A DNA stretch of 17,003 bases. Origin: an uncultured Clostridia bacterium (GTDB taxonomy: Bacteria > Bacillota > Clostridia > Lachnospirales > Lachnospiraceae). The notes below the pieces were generated by a model that was not told the DNA's origin, made no database searches, and worked only from the letters and a program-made list of their open reading frames with translations. The stretch spans positions 1 through 17,003 of the forward strand of contig CAMWWR010000003.1 of NCBI GenBank assembly GCA_947178045.1, read 5' to 3'. The translations under genes were made by a program, and so were the position numbers. How positions within the stretch are numbered: position 1 is the stretch's first letter; each line of letters starts with the position of its first letter. Positions 1-6,997 of this stretch are shown piece by piece.

Positions 1-288
1 CTGCTCTGCATCGCGCGCGTCATGCCCTGCCTCCCTCCGATGCTGATGCTCGACGAAGCGACCTCCTCGATCGACACCCGCACGGAAATCAAGATTCAGA
101 ACGCCTTCGCCAAAATGATGGAGGGCCGCACAAGCTTCATTGTGGCGCACCGTCTCTCGACCATCCAGACGGCGGACATCATCCTTGTCATGAAGGACGG
201 CAATATTATCGAGCAGGGCAATCACGAAACACTGCTCGCACAGGGCGGCTTTTACGCGAATCTGTACAACAGCCAATTTGCGCAGTAA
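1..288 (+). CDS. ABC exporter ATP-binding subunit, C-terminal end (partial)
   Basis: This is the 3' end of a gene that begins outside the window; the frame is open from base 1, giving 95 residues and a TAA stop. It holds the last third of an exporter-type nucleotide-binding domain. The LLCIARV helix that follows the ABC signature comes first, then Walker B with D-loop (LMLDEATSSID), and the H-loop in VAHRLST. The closing stretch (DIILVMKDGNIIEQGNHETLL) is typical of MsbA/LmrA/MdlAB-like ABC exporters, which fuse a six-helix membrane domain to this ATPase. The substrate cannot be told from this end. Such clostridial exporters often come as heterodimer pairs, so the partner gene may lie just upstream; that part is inference. 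The last codons (caa ttt gcg cag taa) are also the first bases of the tandem repeat downstream. Confidence 0.93.
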   Translation: MLCIARVMPCLPPMLMLDEATSSIDTRTEIKIQNAFAKMMEGRTSFIVAHRLSTIQTADIILVMKDGNIIEQGNHETLLAQGGFYANLYNSQFAQ

Positions 289-394
289 GGGAAGTTGAGC
301 TGCAGGCGAGTTAAACTGCGCAAATTTGTTTGCGCAGTAAGGGAAGTTGAGCTACAGGCGAGTTAAACTACGCAAATTTGTTTGCGCAGTAAGG
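280..394 (+). repeat. 52-bp tandem repeat, two copies plus an 11-bp start of a third
   Basis: Units run 280-331 and 332-383, and an 11-bp partial copy starts at 384. The two full copies differ at two places (ctgcag/ctacag and actgcg/actacg). The first unit starts inside the last codons of the ABC exporter gene, and the partial third unit runs into the ribosome binding site of the next gene. Each junction can form a hairpin. At 316-337 the arms CTGCGCAAA and TTTGCGCAG pair perfectly over nine bases around a TTTG loop. The second hairpin, at 368-389, has one mismatch. No U-tract follows, so it does not look like a standard terminator. Confidence 0.9.
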
Positions 395-406
395 GGAGGA
401 GTTACT

Positions 407-1213
407 ATGCGAAATTCGAAGGGCAGAAAGTCAGCGAGAGCAGTCACGATCATCGGCGGCAGCGACGGGCCGACCAGCGTATTTATTGCCGGAAAGCTTG
501 GCGGAAAACGGGAAAATCCGCTGCGCCGTTTCCGGAACTATTTCCGAATGAAGCAAAACCAGAAGCGCCGCGCCCGGGCAATACAGAGCATCCGGCCGGA
601 GCCTCATACAATGGATGAGCTGATCTCATTCATAAAACAAAAATATCATGCTGTGGAGCTTTCACCGGAGAACAGCAGCGTACAGGAATACCGCCGGAAT
701 ACAAAAATCTCGATCGTCTGGAGGGAGCACAAGGCCGAGATGGAACGGCTCGGTTATGTATCTCCCGAGCAAAAGCGTCCGCAAAATTTCGAGGATCGGG
801 CAGCGGTCGAAAAATGGTACAAATACATGCAGGAATATGACGCCGCCGCGGCGGGACTGGATGATGCTCTGGTTCCGACCGATACGCATATTTACGAGAT
901 CCACACAAAGCCCTCCGGGACAATTCAGATTGGGATTGAAAAAATACGCGGCCTGCTCTCGGCCAGCTTCAGCTCATCGGACAAAAAAAGCTTTTCCCAG
1001 CTCCAGAGAATTCAGCAGGAAATTTATCAGTATTACGGCGTATCACAGAAGGATATCGATCAGAACACGGACCGGTATCTGACACTGGTAACAATTTTGG
1101 CAGAGCCGCGGATGCGGACGCGCAGGCATAGACGAGCGCGCGGAAACAGAACTGCTGCCGCAAAGCAGGGCTGCCGCAAGAAAACACCGGCAGCAGCCAA
1201 AAAGCACAAATAA
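407..1213 (+). CDS. Basic protein with N-terminal OadB-like GGSDGPT motif, unknown function
   Basis: 268 aa. The ATG at 407 is chosen because GGGGAGGAG at 393-401 is an excellent ribosome binding site; an upstream in-frame TTG at 347 lies inside the tandem repeat and is unlikely. Residues 13-35 (TIIGGSDGPTSVF and flanks) resemble the GGADGPT segment of the beta subunit of sodium-pumping decarboxylases such as OadB, where the Asp lies in the sodium path. The rest of OadB, with its many membrane helices, is absent: this protein is soluble. Residues 50-235 are charged and mostly helical in appearance. The tail (about 235-268) is Arg/Lys/Ala-rich with AAAK-type repeats, like a nucleic-acid-binding tail. 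It lies 90 bp ahead of the ABC fusion gene and may be co-transcribed. I do not recognise a family beyond the motif; pump function is unlikely. Confidence 0.8.
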   Translation: MRNSKGRKSARAVTIIGGSDGPTSVFIAGKLGGKRENPLRRFRNYFRMKQNQKRRARAIQSIRPEPHTMDELISFIKQKYHAVELSPENSSVQEYRRNTKISIVWREHKAEMERLGYVSPEQKRPQNFEDRAAVEKWYKYMQEYDAAAAGLDDALVPTDTHIYEIHTKPSGTIQIGIEKIRGLLSASFSSSDKKSFSQLQRIQQEIYQYYGVSQKDIDQNTDRYLTLVTILAEPRMRTRRHRRARGNRTAAAKQGCRKKTPAAAKKHK

Positions 1214-1303
1214 TGGCCGGGACATGGGCGGTTGTCCAGGCTGCGGAATTACTATCATGGTCACGAAACTGCCGCTATAATTAATAATTACAGGGAGGGC
1301 TTT

Positions 1304-2923
1304 ATGGAAAAAAAGAGTACGATCATCCGGCGAAAGATTATTGCCGTACTCGTGCTGCTGGCCGCATGGCAGCTGCTCAGCTGCCTGGTGAACCGGATAA
1401 TCTTTCTGCCCTCCGTTCCGGATACGCTGAGAGCACTGGCGAGATTGGCACACACGGGAAATTTCTATCGTTCTGTCGGCACCTCCTTTCTGCGGATTGC
1501 AGCGGGCTTTGCGCTCGCCGTGACAACGGGTGTGCTGCTGGCCGTGCTTGCCGAGCTGAATGCCCAGCTCGGCGAGATCCTTCAGCTGCTCATGCAGCTG
1601 ATCAAATCGATCCCGGTTGCTTCCTTTGTCATTCTCGTTCTTCTGTGGGTGCGCTCAGCGCAGCTTTCCATTGTGATTTCATTTTTAATGGTACTTCCCG
1701 TCATTTTTACAAACGTGCGAGGCGGTATTCGCCAGACCGACAAAAAGCTGCTCGAGATGGCGCAGGTATTCGACCTGAAAATTTCTCAGAAAATACGCTA
1801 TATCTATCTTCCGGCTGTCCGGCCGGCATTTACGACCGCGTGCTCCGTCGGCCTTGGCTTCTGCTGGAAATCCGGGATCGCCGCCGAGGTCATCGGACTG
1901 CCGGCATATTCCATCGGCTTGCAGCTGTATGAAGCAAAGCTCTATTTGCTGACGCCGGAGCTGTTCGCATGGACGATCGTGATCGTCCTTATAAGCACCC
2001 TGTTTGAGCGGGCAGTCATGTACCTTGTCCGGGGACGGCAAATCCGGCGACAGCGCATCCAGAAGCACGTCTCGCGGCGGCAAATCCAGGGGCAGCATAC
2101 TCAGGAGCAGAACATCCGGCAACAACGTACCCGGGGACAACACACTCAAAGTCAGCACATCCGGCAATTGCACTCCCAGGAGCAGTATACTGAGGCACAG
2201 CACAAACAGCGGCCGGAACATATTGACTCTGGCCACACATGGCCTGCAGACCGGCTGGATGCTGCTTCCATTGTTGTAAAAAGCCTTCGAAAGCAGTTCA
2301 ACGATCAGCTCGTGCTGTCGGATGTTTCCCTCTCGGTCAGCTCCGGCGAGAGACTCTGCATTATGGGCGCTTCGGGCATCGGAAAAACAACGCTGCTTTT
2401 GATCCTTGCCGGACTGGAAAAGCCGGATTCCGGAGAGGTTACAAGCGCCGAGCGCGGAAGACTGGTCATGGTATTCCAGGAGGACCGGCTCTTGGAGGGC
2501 GAGGATGCGTTCACAAACGTGGCCGTCGTACTAAAAGCCTTCGGAAACCGGCAAGTGGTTTCCCCACACGGCGCAGCACATATCACCAAACCCGGAGTCT
2601 CCGCTGATTGCCTGCAAGACCGGCTGCGCCGGGAATTTGAACAGATTGGACTTACCAGCTATGAGGGAAAACCGGTCGCAGATTTCAGCGGCGGCATGCG
2701 CCGGCGCGTCGCCATCGTTCGCGCCGTTTGCGCGGATGCCGATCTCATACTGCTCGACGAGCCATTCAAGGGACTGGACGAGCAGAGCCGGATACAGACC
2801 GCCAGATATATAAGGGAGCGCCTGGCAGGACGCACCCTAATTGCAGTTACGCACGATGCGGCGGATGCAAAATTACTGGATGCGGGAATCTGGGTGCTGA
2901 AATCTCAAAAAGACAGGCAATGA
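1304..2923 (+). CDS. Fused ABC importer: SsuC/TauC-type permease + SsuB/TauB-type ATPase
   Basis: 539 aa. The ATG at 1304 follows AGGGAGG at 1292-1298; earlier in-frame starts lack a site. A TATAAT at 1276-1281 could be a -10 but has no good -35. Residues 10-245 form the membrane half (BPD_transp_1 family). They include an EAA-type loop (EMAQVFDL...YIYLP, about 151-170), which docks the permease on the ATPase. Residues 245-310 are a repetitive Gln/His/Arg linker. Residues 323-535 are a full ATPase: Walker A GASGIGKT (355-362), Q-loop (FQEDRLL, 391 on), signature FSGGMRRR (461-468), Walker B LILLDEP (481-487) and H-loop His517. The family imports sulfonates, taurine, nitrate or thiamine precursors. 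Permease and ATPase are normally separate genes, so one chain with a long linker is unusual. No substrate-binding lipoprotein gene of this class lies next to it, so the substrate is unknown. Confidence 0.92.
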   Translation: MEKKSTIIRRKIIAVLVLLAAWQLLSCLVNRIIFLPSVPDTLRALARLAHTGNFYRSVGTSFLRIAAGFALAVTTGVLLAVLAELNAQLGEILQLLMQLIKSIPVASFVILVLLWVRSAQLSIVISFLMVLPVIFTNVRGGIRQTDKKLLEMAQVFDLKISQKIRYIYLPAVRPAFTTACSVGLGFCWKSGIAAEVIGLPAYSIGLQLYEAKLYLLTPELFAWTIVIVLISTLFERAVMYLVRGRQIRRQRIQKHVSRRQIQGQHTQEQNIRQQRTRGQHTQSQHIRQLHSQEQYTEAQHKQRPEHIDSGHTWPADRLDAASIVVKSLRKQFNDQLVLSDVSLSVSSGERLCIMGASGIGKTTLLLILAGLEKPDSGEVTSAERGRLVMVFQEDRLLEGEDAFTNVAVVLKAFGNRQVVSPHGAAHITKPGVSADCLQDRLRREFEQIGLTSYEGKPVADFSGGMRRRVAIVRAVCADADLILLDEPFKGLDEQSRIQTARYIRERLAGRTLIAVTHDAADAKLLDAGIWVLKSQKDRQ

Positions 2924-2985
2924 AATATTTTTTTGTAAAAAGCGGATTGATCATTGAAAGCAAGTGAGCTCCCCGACCTTTTTTC

Positions 2986-3014
2986 TTGAACTTTTTGTCA
3001 GAAAATGCTACAAT
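2986..3014 (+). promoter_or_regulatory. Promoter for the lipoprotein gene
   Basis: TTGAAC at 2986-2991, a 17-bp spacer, then TACAAT at 3009-3014 preceded by TGC (extended -10). Transcription would start near 3021, leaving an 80-nt leader before the ATG at 3102. The gap 2924-3101 contains no clear terminator for the ABC fusion gene. Confidence 0.75.
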
Positions 3015-3101
3015 AATTTCAAAATCTTCTGCACTATCCAAAAATTTTTATGAAAGTCAAAGAAAAGAATCTATAGAGAAATTTTTACAGGAGGATTGTA
3101 A

Positions 3102-5030
3102 ATGAACAAAAAGCACCTGGCGAAATTTTTTCCTTATGCATTAGCTCTGCTCCTGTGTTCCTGTCAGAAAAATTCAAAGCTGGTGGAGCAACCTCCCTTA
3201 CCCGTAACAACAGCTGCCGGCGAAACGCCGTCCACTCCAGATACGAACCCGGCAGCTGATCCGGAACAGAGCCCGGAAAAAAATCCCGCTGCGCCGAATC
3301 AATCGGATGAATCAAACCAATCAGATCAGCAAAGGCAGCCGGGTCAGCAGAATCAGTCGGATCAGCAAAAACAGTCGAATCAACCGACTGCTTACGAACC
3401 TGTTTATGAGTATGAACAGACCTCTTTCAGCCCGCGTGTTGAAGAGCAGGGCACCTTTTATCTGACAAGTCTTCAAAAAGTCTCCGTTTATCATGGAGAA
3501 CATGCAAATTACTATTTTGACAAATCGTTCTCGCCGGAGCTTCGGGATCGCTATGTGGAAACCTCCGAGCAAATCATGAAATTCCTTGTGAAAAATGCGG
3601 ATTTTTCCGGAACTTTGGATGTTTACGCGGCAGAGGGCATGTACTTTTTTAATCAGGAAAATGGAAAATGCGCGCTCGGGCCGGAGTATGCAGGAACCTC
3701 CGTGCAGGCGGCACTCCTGATCCAGGCGGCAACCGGATCACCAACGGCGAATTTTGGCCTGCTGCAGGCAGAGGGCTTCAGCATGACGAAGCTTTTCGGC
3801 TGGGATATTTCCTATGTGCCGCCCATCCCTATGACCAACAATAACGATATCGAACATCCCCTGACCGGAAAACGCTATGAACTGCCGGAACTCGGCAGCG
3901 GGGCGCAGGGAAATTCCCTGACAGAGAATGTTCTTCAGATTTTAGAAGAAAATGCGGAAGAGAGCTGTTTTCTGCTGGATTTTGAATACCTCTGCTTTTC
4001 ACCGAATTATGTAGAAGAGAACCAGGTAGAGTATGCCTGGCATCTGGCGAGAAGCCTGTCCGCCTACATATCAGAGAACGGGAAAGAGCGGGAAGTTCTT
4101 CGGCTGCTTATGGACTGTGACGATCTGTTTTCTTTCGAAGAACGATTTACTGCGCTAAAAAATGAGTGGCTTGAAAGCATCGGCAGCACTGTGCAGCTGT
4201 CTGCAAAGGAACATCCAATCCAATACGGAAATTATGGACGTTTTGCTTTATTCCAGATGAAAACGGCACACGGGGACTGGTATGTGCAGGCAGGTCTTGA
4301 CTCTTCTCTTACGGAAGACAAGCAATATGCATGGCTGCTGCGTCGGAATTATAAAGAAACCAACGCATTGATGCAATGCTATGAAAGAGAATTGGCTTTT
4401 GTAGATAAGGTATTAAAGGATCCGACATATAATTATCCGCGTGCAACGTTTACTTTTCAGGAAAAACTCTCTGGAAATTTAGTCGGGGAATTTACCGGAG
4501 ATGGAAATATTTTTTTGAGCTCTGCGTATGCAATTGTTCATGAATATTGCCACTATTTGCTGCTGCAGGAGGATCTGTTTGTTAAAAAAGGGAAATCCCT
4601 TCAGAAATACATAGGACAACTGCATTTGCTTCCATACTATTATGGAGCCTATTCAAAAACTTTTTATTTACTTTGGTCATACATAAACGACTTTTATGAA
4701 AGGCAGTATACCGGTAGCAAGGAACCGATTCCCTGCCCGGAAATACTGGAGGAATGGCTTTACCGCGAAATGACAGCAGAAGAAAAAGAGGATATAGTCA
4801 ATAGGGCAAATATGCGGGCAATAGAGCTAATGTCAGACAGGCAAACAGAAAACGATTATTCGTTGATTTCTTTTGCAATTTATATTGCTCAAACCTATGG
4901 TGAAGATACTCTGTATCTGGTCTCGACAGGTGGGAACCAGGTAGAAGAACTGACAGGCCATACATGGGAATCCCTTCGGAAAGAGTGGAAAGAATATCTG
5001 AAAAAAAACTACGATGTTGACTCGGTTTAA
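3102..5030 (+). CDS. Surface lipoprotein, gluzincin (peptidase MA)-like with HEYCH motif
   Basis: 642 aa. The ATG at 3102 follows CAGGAGGATT. Residues 1-21 form a lipoprotein signal (KKH, a hydrophobic stretch, lipobox LCSC with Cys21 as the lipid anchor), so the protein should be exported and tethered outside the membrane. Residues 30-96 are a Pro/Gln/Ser/Asn-rich spacer with SDQQ-type repeats, probably crossing the cell wall. His480-Glu-Tyr-Cys-His484 is an HExxH zinc-protease motif; a likely third ligand is Glu575 in AIELMSD. The C-terminal segment (YIAQTYGEDTLYLVSTGG, then GHTWESLRKEWKEYL) resembles the end of peptidase MA-like proteins. Function as a cell-surface metalloprotease is inferred from these motifs, and the target is unknown. 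The 3' half is more AT-rich than the neighbouring genes. The gene has its own promoter and is followed by the promoter of the TerB operon. Confidence 0.82.
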   Translation: MNKKHLAKFFPYALALLLCSCQKNSKLVEQPPLPVTTAAGETPSTPDTNPAADPEQSPEKNPAAPNQSDESNQSDQQRQPGQQNQSDQQKQSNQPTAYEPVYEYEQTSFSPRVEEQGTFYLTSLQKVSVYHGEHANYYFDKSFSPELRDRYVETSEQIMKFLVKNADFSGTLDVYAAEGMYFFNQENGKCALGPEYAGTSVQAALLIQAATGSPTANFGLLQAEGFSMTKLFGWDISYVPPIPMTNNNDIEHPLTGKRYELPELGSGAQGNSLTENVLQILEENAEESCFLLDFEYLCFSPNYVEENQVEYAWHLARSLSAYISENGKEREVLRLLMDCDDLFSFEERFTALKNEWLESIGSTVQLSAKEHPIQYGNYGRFALFQMKTAHGDWYVQAGLDSSLTEDKQYAWLLRRNYKETNALMQCYERELAFVDKVLKDPTYNYPRATFTFQEKLSGNLVGEFTGDGNIFLSSAYAIVHEYCHYLLLQEDLFVKKGKSLQKYIGQLHLLPYYYGAYSKTFYLLWSYINDFYERQYTGSKEPIPCPEILEEWLYREMTAEEKEDIVNRANMRAIELMSDRQTENDYSLISFAIYIAQTYGEDTLYLVSTGGNQVEELTGHTWESLRKEWKEYLKKNYDVDSV

Positions 5031-5049
5031 GAGCGCCGTTTATTTTTTG

Positions 5050-5078
5050 TTGACCCGCCCATCTATTTATGGTAAGAT
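5050..5078 (+). promoter_or_regulatory. Promoter for the TerB-ATPase-helicase operon
   Basis: TTGACC at 5050-5055, a 17-bp spacer, then TAAGAT at 5073-5078 preceded by TGG (extended -10). Transcription would start near 5085. This argues against ATG 5089 and for the GTG at 5122 as the start of the first gene. Confidence 0.75.
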
Positions 5079-5121
5079 AACAGAAAATATGTTCGATGTT
5101 CAAAACACGGAGGGAATCATT

Positions 5122-6879
5122 GTGACGGACGGAAACAGGCTGGTCAACCAGATATTGTCTGAAATAAAGCAGAAAATGAATGCTGCTTTTCATGAGCGTG
5201 TTTATCACGACGAGACGATCCCGCGTCCGGGTAATATCGTGCATCGGGTCGCAGGAGCGCTGACGGAAAATATTCCTGAACCGATCCGCGAAATGAGACT
5301 GCTGGTGAATAAGAGCGGGGCATGGCGTTATTCCGAGGCTGAGCTGTTTTACCGGCAGGGCGTACTGATGCAGGATTATGAGGACGACTTCAACTATTAC
5401 GGGGAGTGCATTCAAAATTTTCCGACCTACCGGACGATGAGCGTCCCGCAGCTGCGGGGCTATTTCTCCTGGCGCACAAGGCTGCGGCACGGGAAAGCAG
5501 AGCAGCCTCAGCTTTCCTTCGCTCTGCTGTACCTCTATGAGCTGTTGAATCAGATCGGGGTGGAGAGTCCGGAGCAGGGCTTTTTCACGCTCAAAAATTT
5601 CTGGGCGGCGTACCGGGTATCGGATTCCCGGCTTGACCGCTATATGAGGATCTGGCTGAGCGACTACATTGTCTATTACAATCTGGATGCCGCGCTCCTC
5701 GAGGATCTTGCGGATCCGGCGTTTGACCGGGCTCTGCAGGTGCTGCTGAATTATCAGGAGCGTGAACAAAACGAGCTTTTTGAGGCGATCTGCGCGCTTT
5801 CCAGCTATCATCTCCCCGGCTCCGCATTTTACCGGCAGTATCCGGAGGATGTGAAAAATGTGGTCTGCGCCGTTTTTGAATCGCTCTCCGGCTATTACGA
5901 GAAAAACCGGAAAAAGGGTCTTTGCGAGAAGCTGTTCGGTGTTATTGCGGAATGTGAATATGAAATGTTCTATTCGGCCGTGTTTTTTGACCGGAAGCGC
6001 TACGACGATTACGAATATGTTTTCAACGATATTCACCGCTACCACTGCCACGGCGGAAAATGGAGCTGCCGGAAATTTTACGGGAACCGCGCTAAAAGCA
6101 AGGAGCTCGGCAGCATTCTGCGGGCGCTGGACAGCCGGATGCGGGAAAAATACGGCTTCAAGGCGGCGCTCAAGGCCGAACCGCTGACAAAGCTTGCAAC
6201 GGATATTATCGAAAAGGCTATCGACCGGCAGCTGGCCGAAAATCAAAAAAATGCCGCGCCGAAAATTGAGATCGACGTCTCGAAGCTTTCCGGAATCCGG
6301 CGCGCAGCGGATATTACGAGAGAGCGTCTGCTTGCGGAGGACGCGGAACTGTCCGCAGAAGATCCAACCGGCAGGGAAATCAGAAAAAGTGCCGGGACGG
6401 AAACAATCCGCTCTGCAGAAACAGGCATGACAAAGAATGGTCCTGAAACAGCAATCCCCACAAGGACAGACACTCCGGTAGAATCAGGCAGGGAAAATAC
6501 TAATGTTACGGCAATTTATCCTGCAGAGCCAGGCACAGCAAATGCCTCTCCTGAGGCCGTAAGCCTTTCCGAAACCAGCACTGTAAAAACCGCCCCGGAA
6601 TCAGCCCGCCCTTCCAAACCGGACGTCGAAAAAATTTCCGAAAATGCGCTTCCGGCAGCAGGACTGAATGATGTACAGCGCCGTTTTCTGCACTGTCTGC
6701 TTCACGGGGAAGATTACCGCGGCCTGCTCCGCGAAAATCGGATTCTGCCTTCGGTCATGGTCGAGACGATCAACGAAGCACTTTACGAGCAGTTTGCGGA
6801 TACGGTCATTGAATTTGACGGCGATGTACCGAGGCCGATCGAGGATTATGCGGAGGAGCTGGAACAACTGTGCCGTTAA
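5122..6879 (+). CDS. TerB_N/TerB_C domain protein
   Basis: 585 aa. The GTG at 5122 follows GGAGGG at 5109-5114; ATG 5089 lacks a binding site and sits only about 4 nt after the predicted transcription start. Residues 55-260 match TerB_N, with AELFYRQGVLMQDYEDDF, a PTYRTMSVPQLRGYFSWRTR segment and LYLYELLNQIGVESPEQG. Residues 380-405 (IEIDVSKLSGIRRAADITRE) and 514-585 (LNDVQRRFLHCLL, then INEALYEQFADTVIEFDGD and EDYAEELEQL) match the two parts of TerB_C. They are separated by a Thr/Glu/Pro/Ser-rich linker (about 410-512). No classical TerB core was found. TerB-family proteins are linked to tellurite and stress resistance and, in comparative genomics, to DNA-processing systems. It is first in an operon with a BrxD-like ATPase and a helicase, so a scaffold or sensor role is likely but unproven. 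Confidence 0.88.
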   Translation: MTDGNRLVNQILSEIKQKMNAAFHERVYHDETIPRPGNIVHRVAGALTENIPEPIREMRLLVNKSGAWRYSEAELFYRQGVLMQDYEDDFNYYGECIQNFPTYRTMSVPQLRGYFSWRTRLRHGKAEQPQLSFALLYLYELLNQIGVESPEQGFFTLKNFWAAYRVSDSRLDRYMRIWLSDYIVYYNLDAALLEDLADPAFDRALQVLLNYQEREQNELFEAICALSSYHLPGSAFYRQYPEDVKNVVCAVFESLSGYYEKNRKKGLCEKLFGVIAECEYEMFYSAVFFDRKRYDDYEYVFNDIHRYHCHGGKWSCRKFYGNRAKSKELGSILRALDSRMREKYGFKAALKAEPLTKLATDIIEKAIDRQLAENQKNAAPKIEIDVSKLSGIRRAADITRERLLAEDAELSAEDPTGREIRKSAGTETIRSAETGMTKNGPETAIPTRTDTPVESGRENTNVTAIYPAEPGTANASPEAVSLSETSTVKTAPESARPSKPDVEKISENALPAAGLNDVQRRFLHCLLHGEDYRGLLRENRILPSVMVETINEALYEQFADTVIEFDGDVPRPIEDYAEELEQLCR

Positions 6880-6914
6880 ACAGGTCTGAGCCTGCAAAAA
6901 TGCGGTTTTCATTT

Positions 6915-6969
6915 GCATGCGCATGCTCCAAAGGGTCCGCCGGAACGGACAAAATATGAGGGCATGCGC
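6915..6969. repeat. GCATGCGC palindrome and inverted copy between TerB and ATPase genes
   Basis: GCATGCGCATGC at 6915-6926 is a perfect 12-bp palindrome. GCATGCGC recurs at 6962-6969 and can pair with GCGCATGC at 6919-6926. Between them GTCCG-CCGGAA-CGGAC can form a small inner hairpin. It occupies most of the 118-bp gap after the TerB gene and precedes the ATPase gene. It could be an mRNA structure that adjusts expression, or a protein-binding site; no T-tract follows, so a terminator is unlikely. Confidence 0.5.
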
Positions 6970-6997
6970 AAAGAGCTGCGCAGAAATGGGGAACAAT

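Noticed and set aside
280..394. CRISPR array or tRNA-like structure
   Set aside because: The repeats are directly adjacent without spacers, only two full copies exist, and there is no T-loop or acceptor-stem pattern.
407..1213. Sodium-pumping decarboxylase beta subunit
   Set aside because: Only the short GGSDGPT segment matches; there are no membrane helices and the rest of the protein is charged and soluble.
1276..1281. TATAAT as a promoter for the ABC fusion gene
   Set aside because: There is no acceptable -35 at 16-18 bp spacing, so it is only mentioned with the gene.
4798..6246. 482-codon open frame on the minus strand opposite the TerB gene
   Set aside because: It crosses the end of the lipoprotein gene, a promoter and the TerB_N domain, and has no ribosome binding site or recognisable motif.
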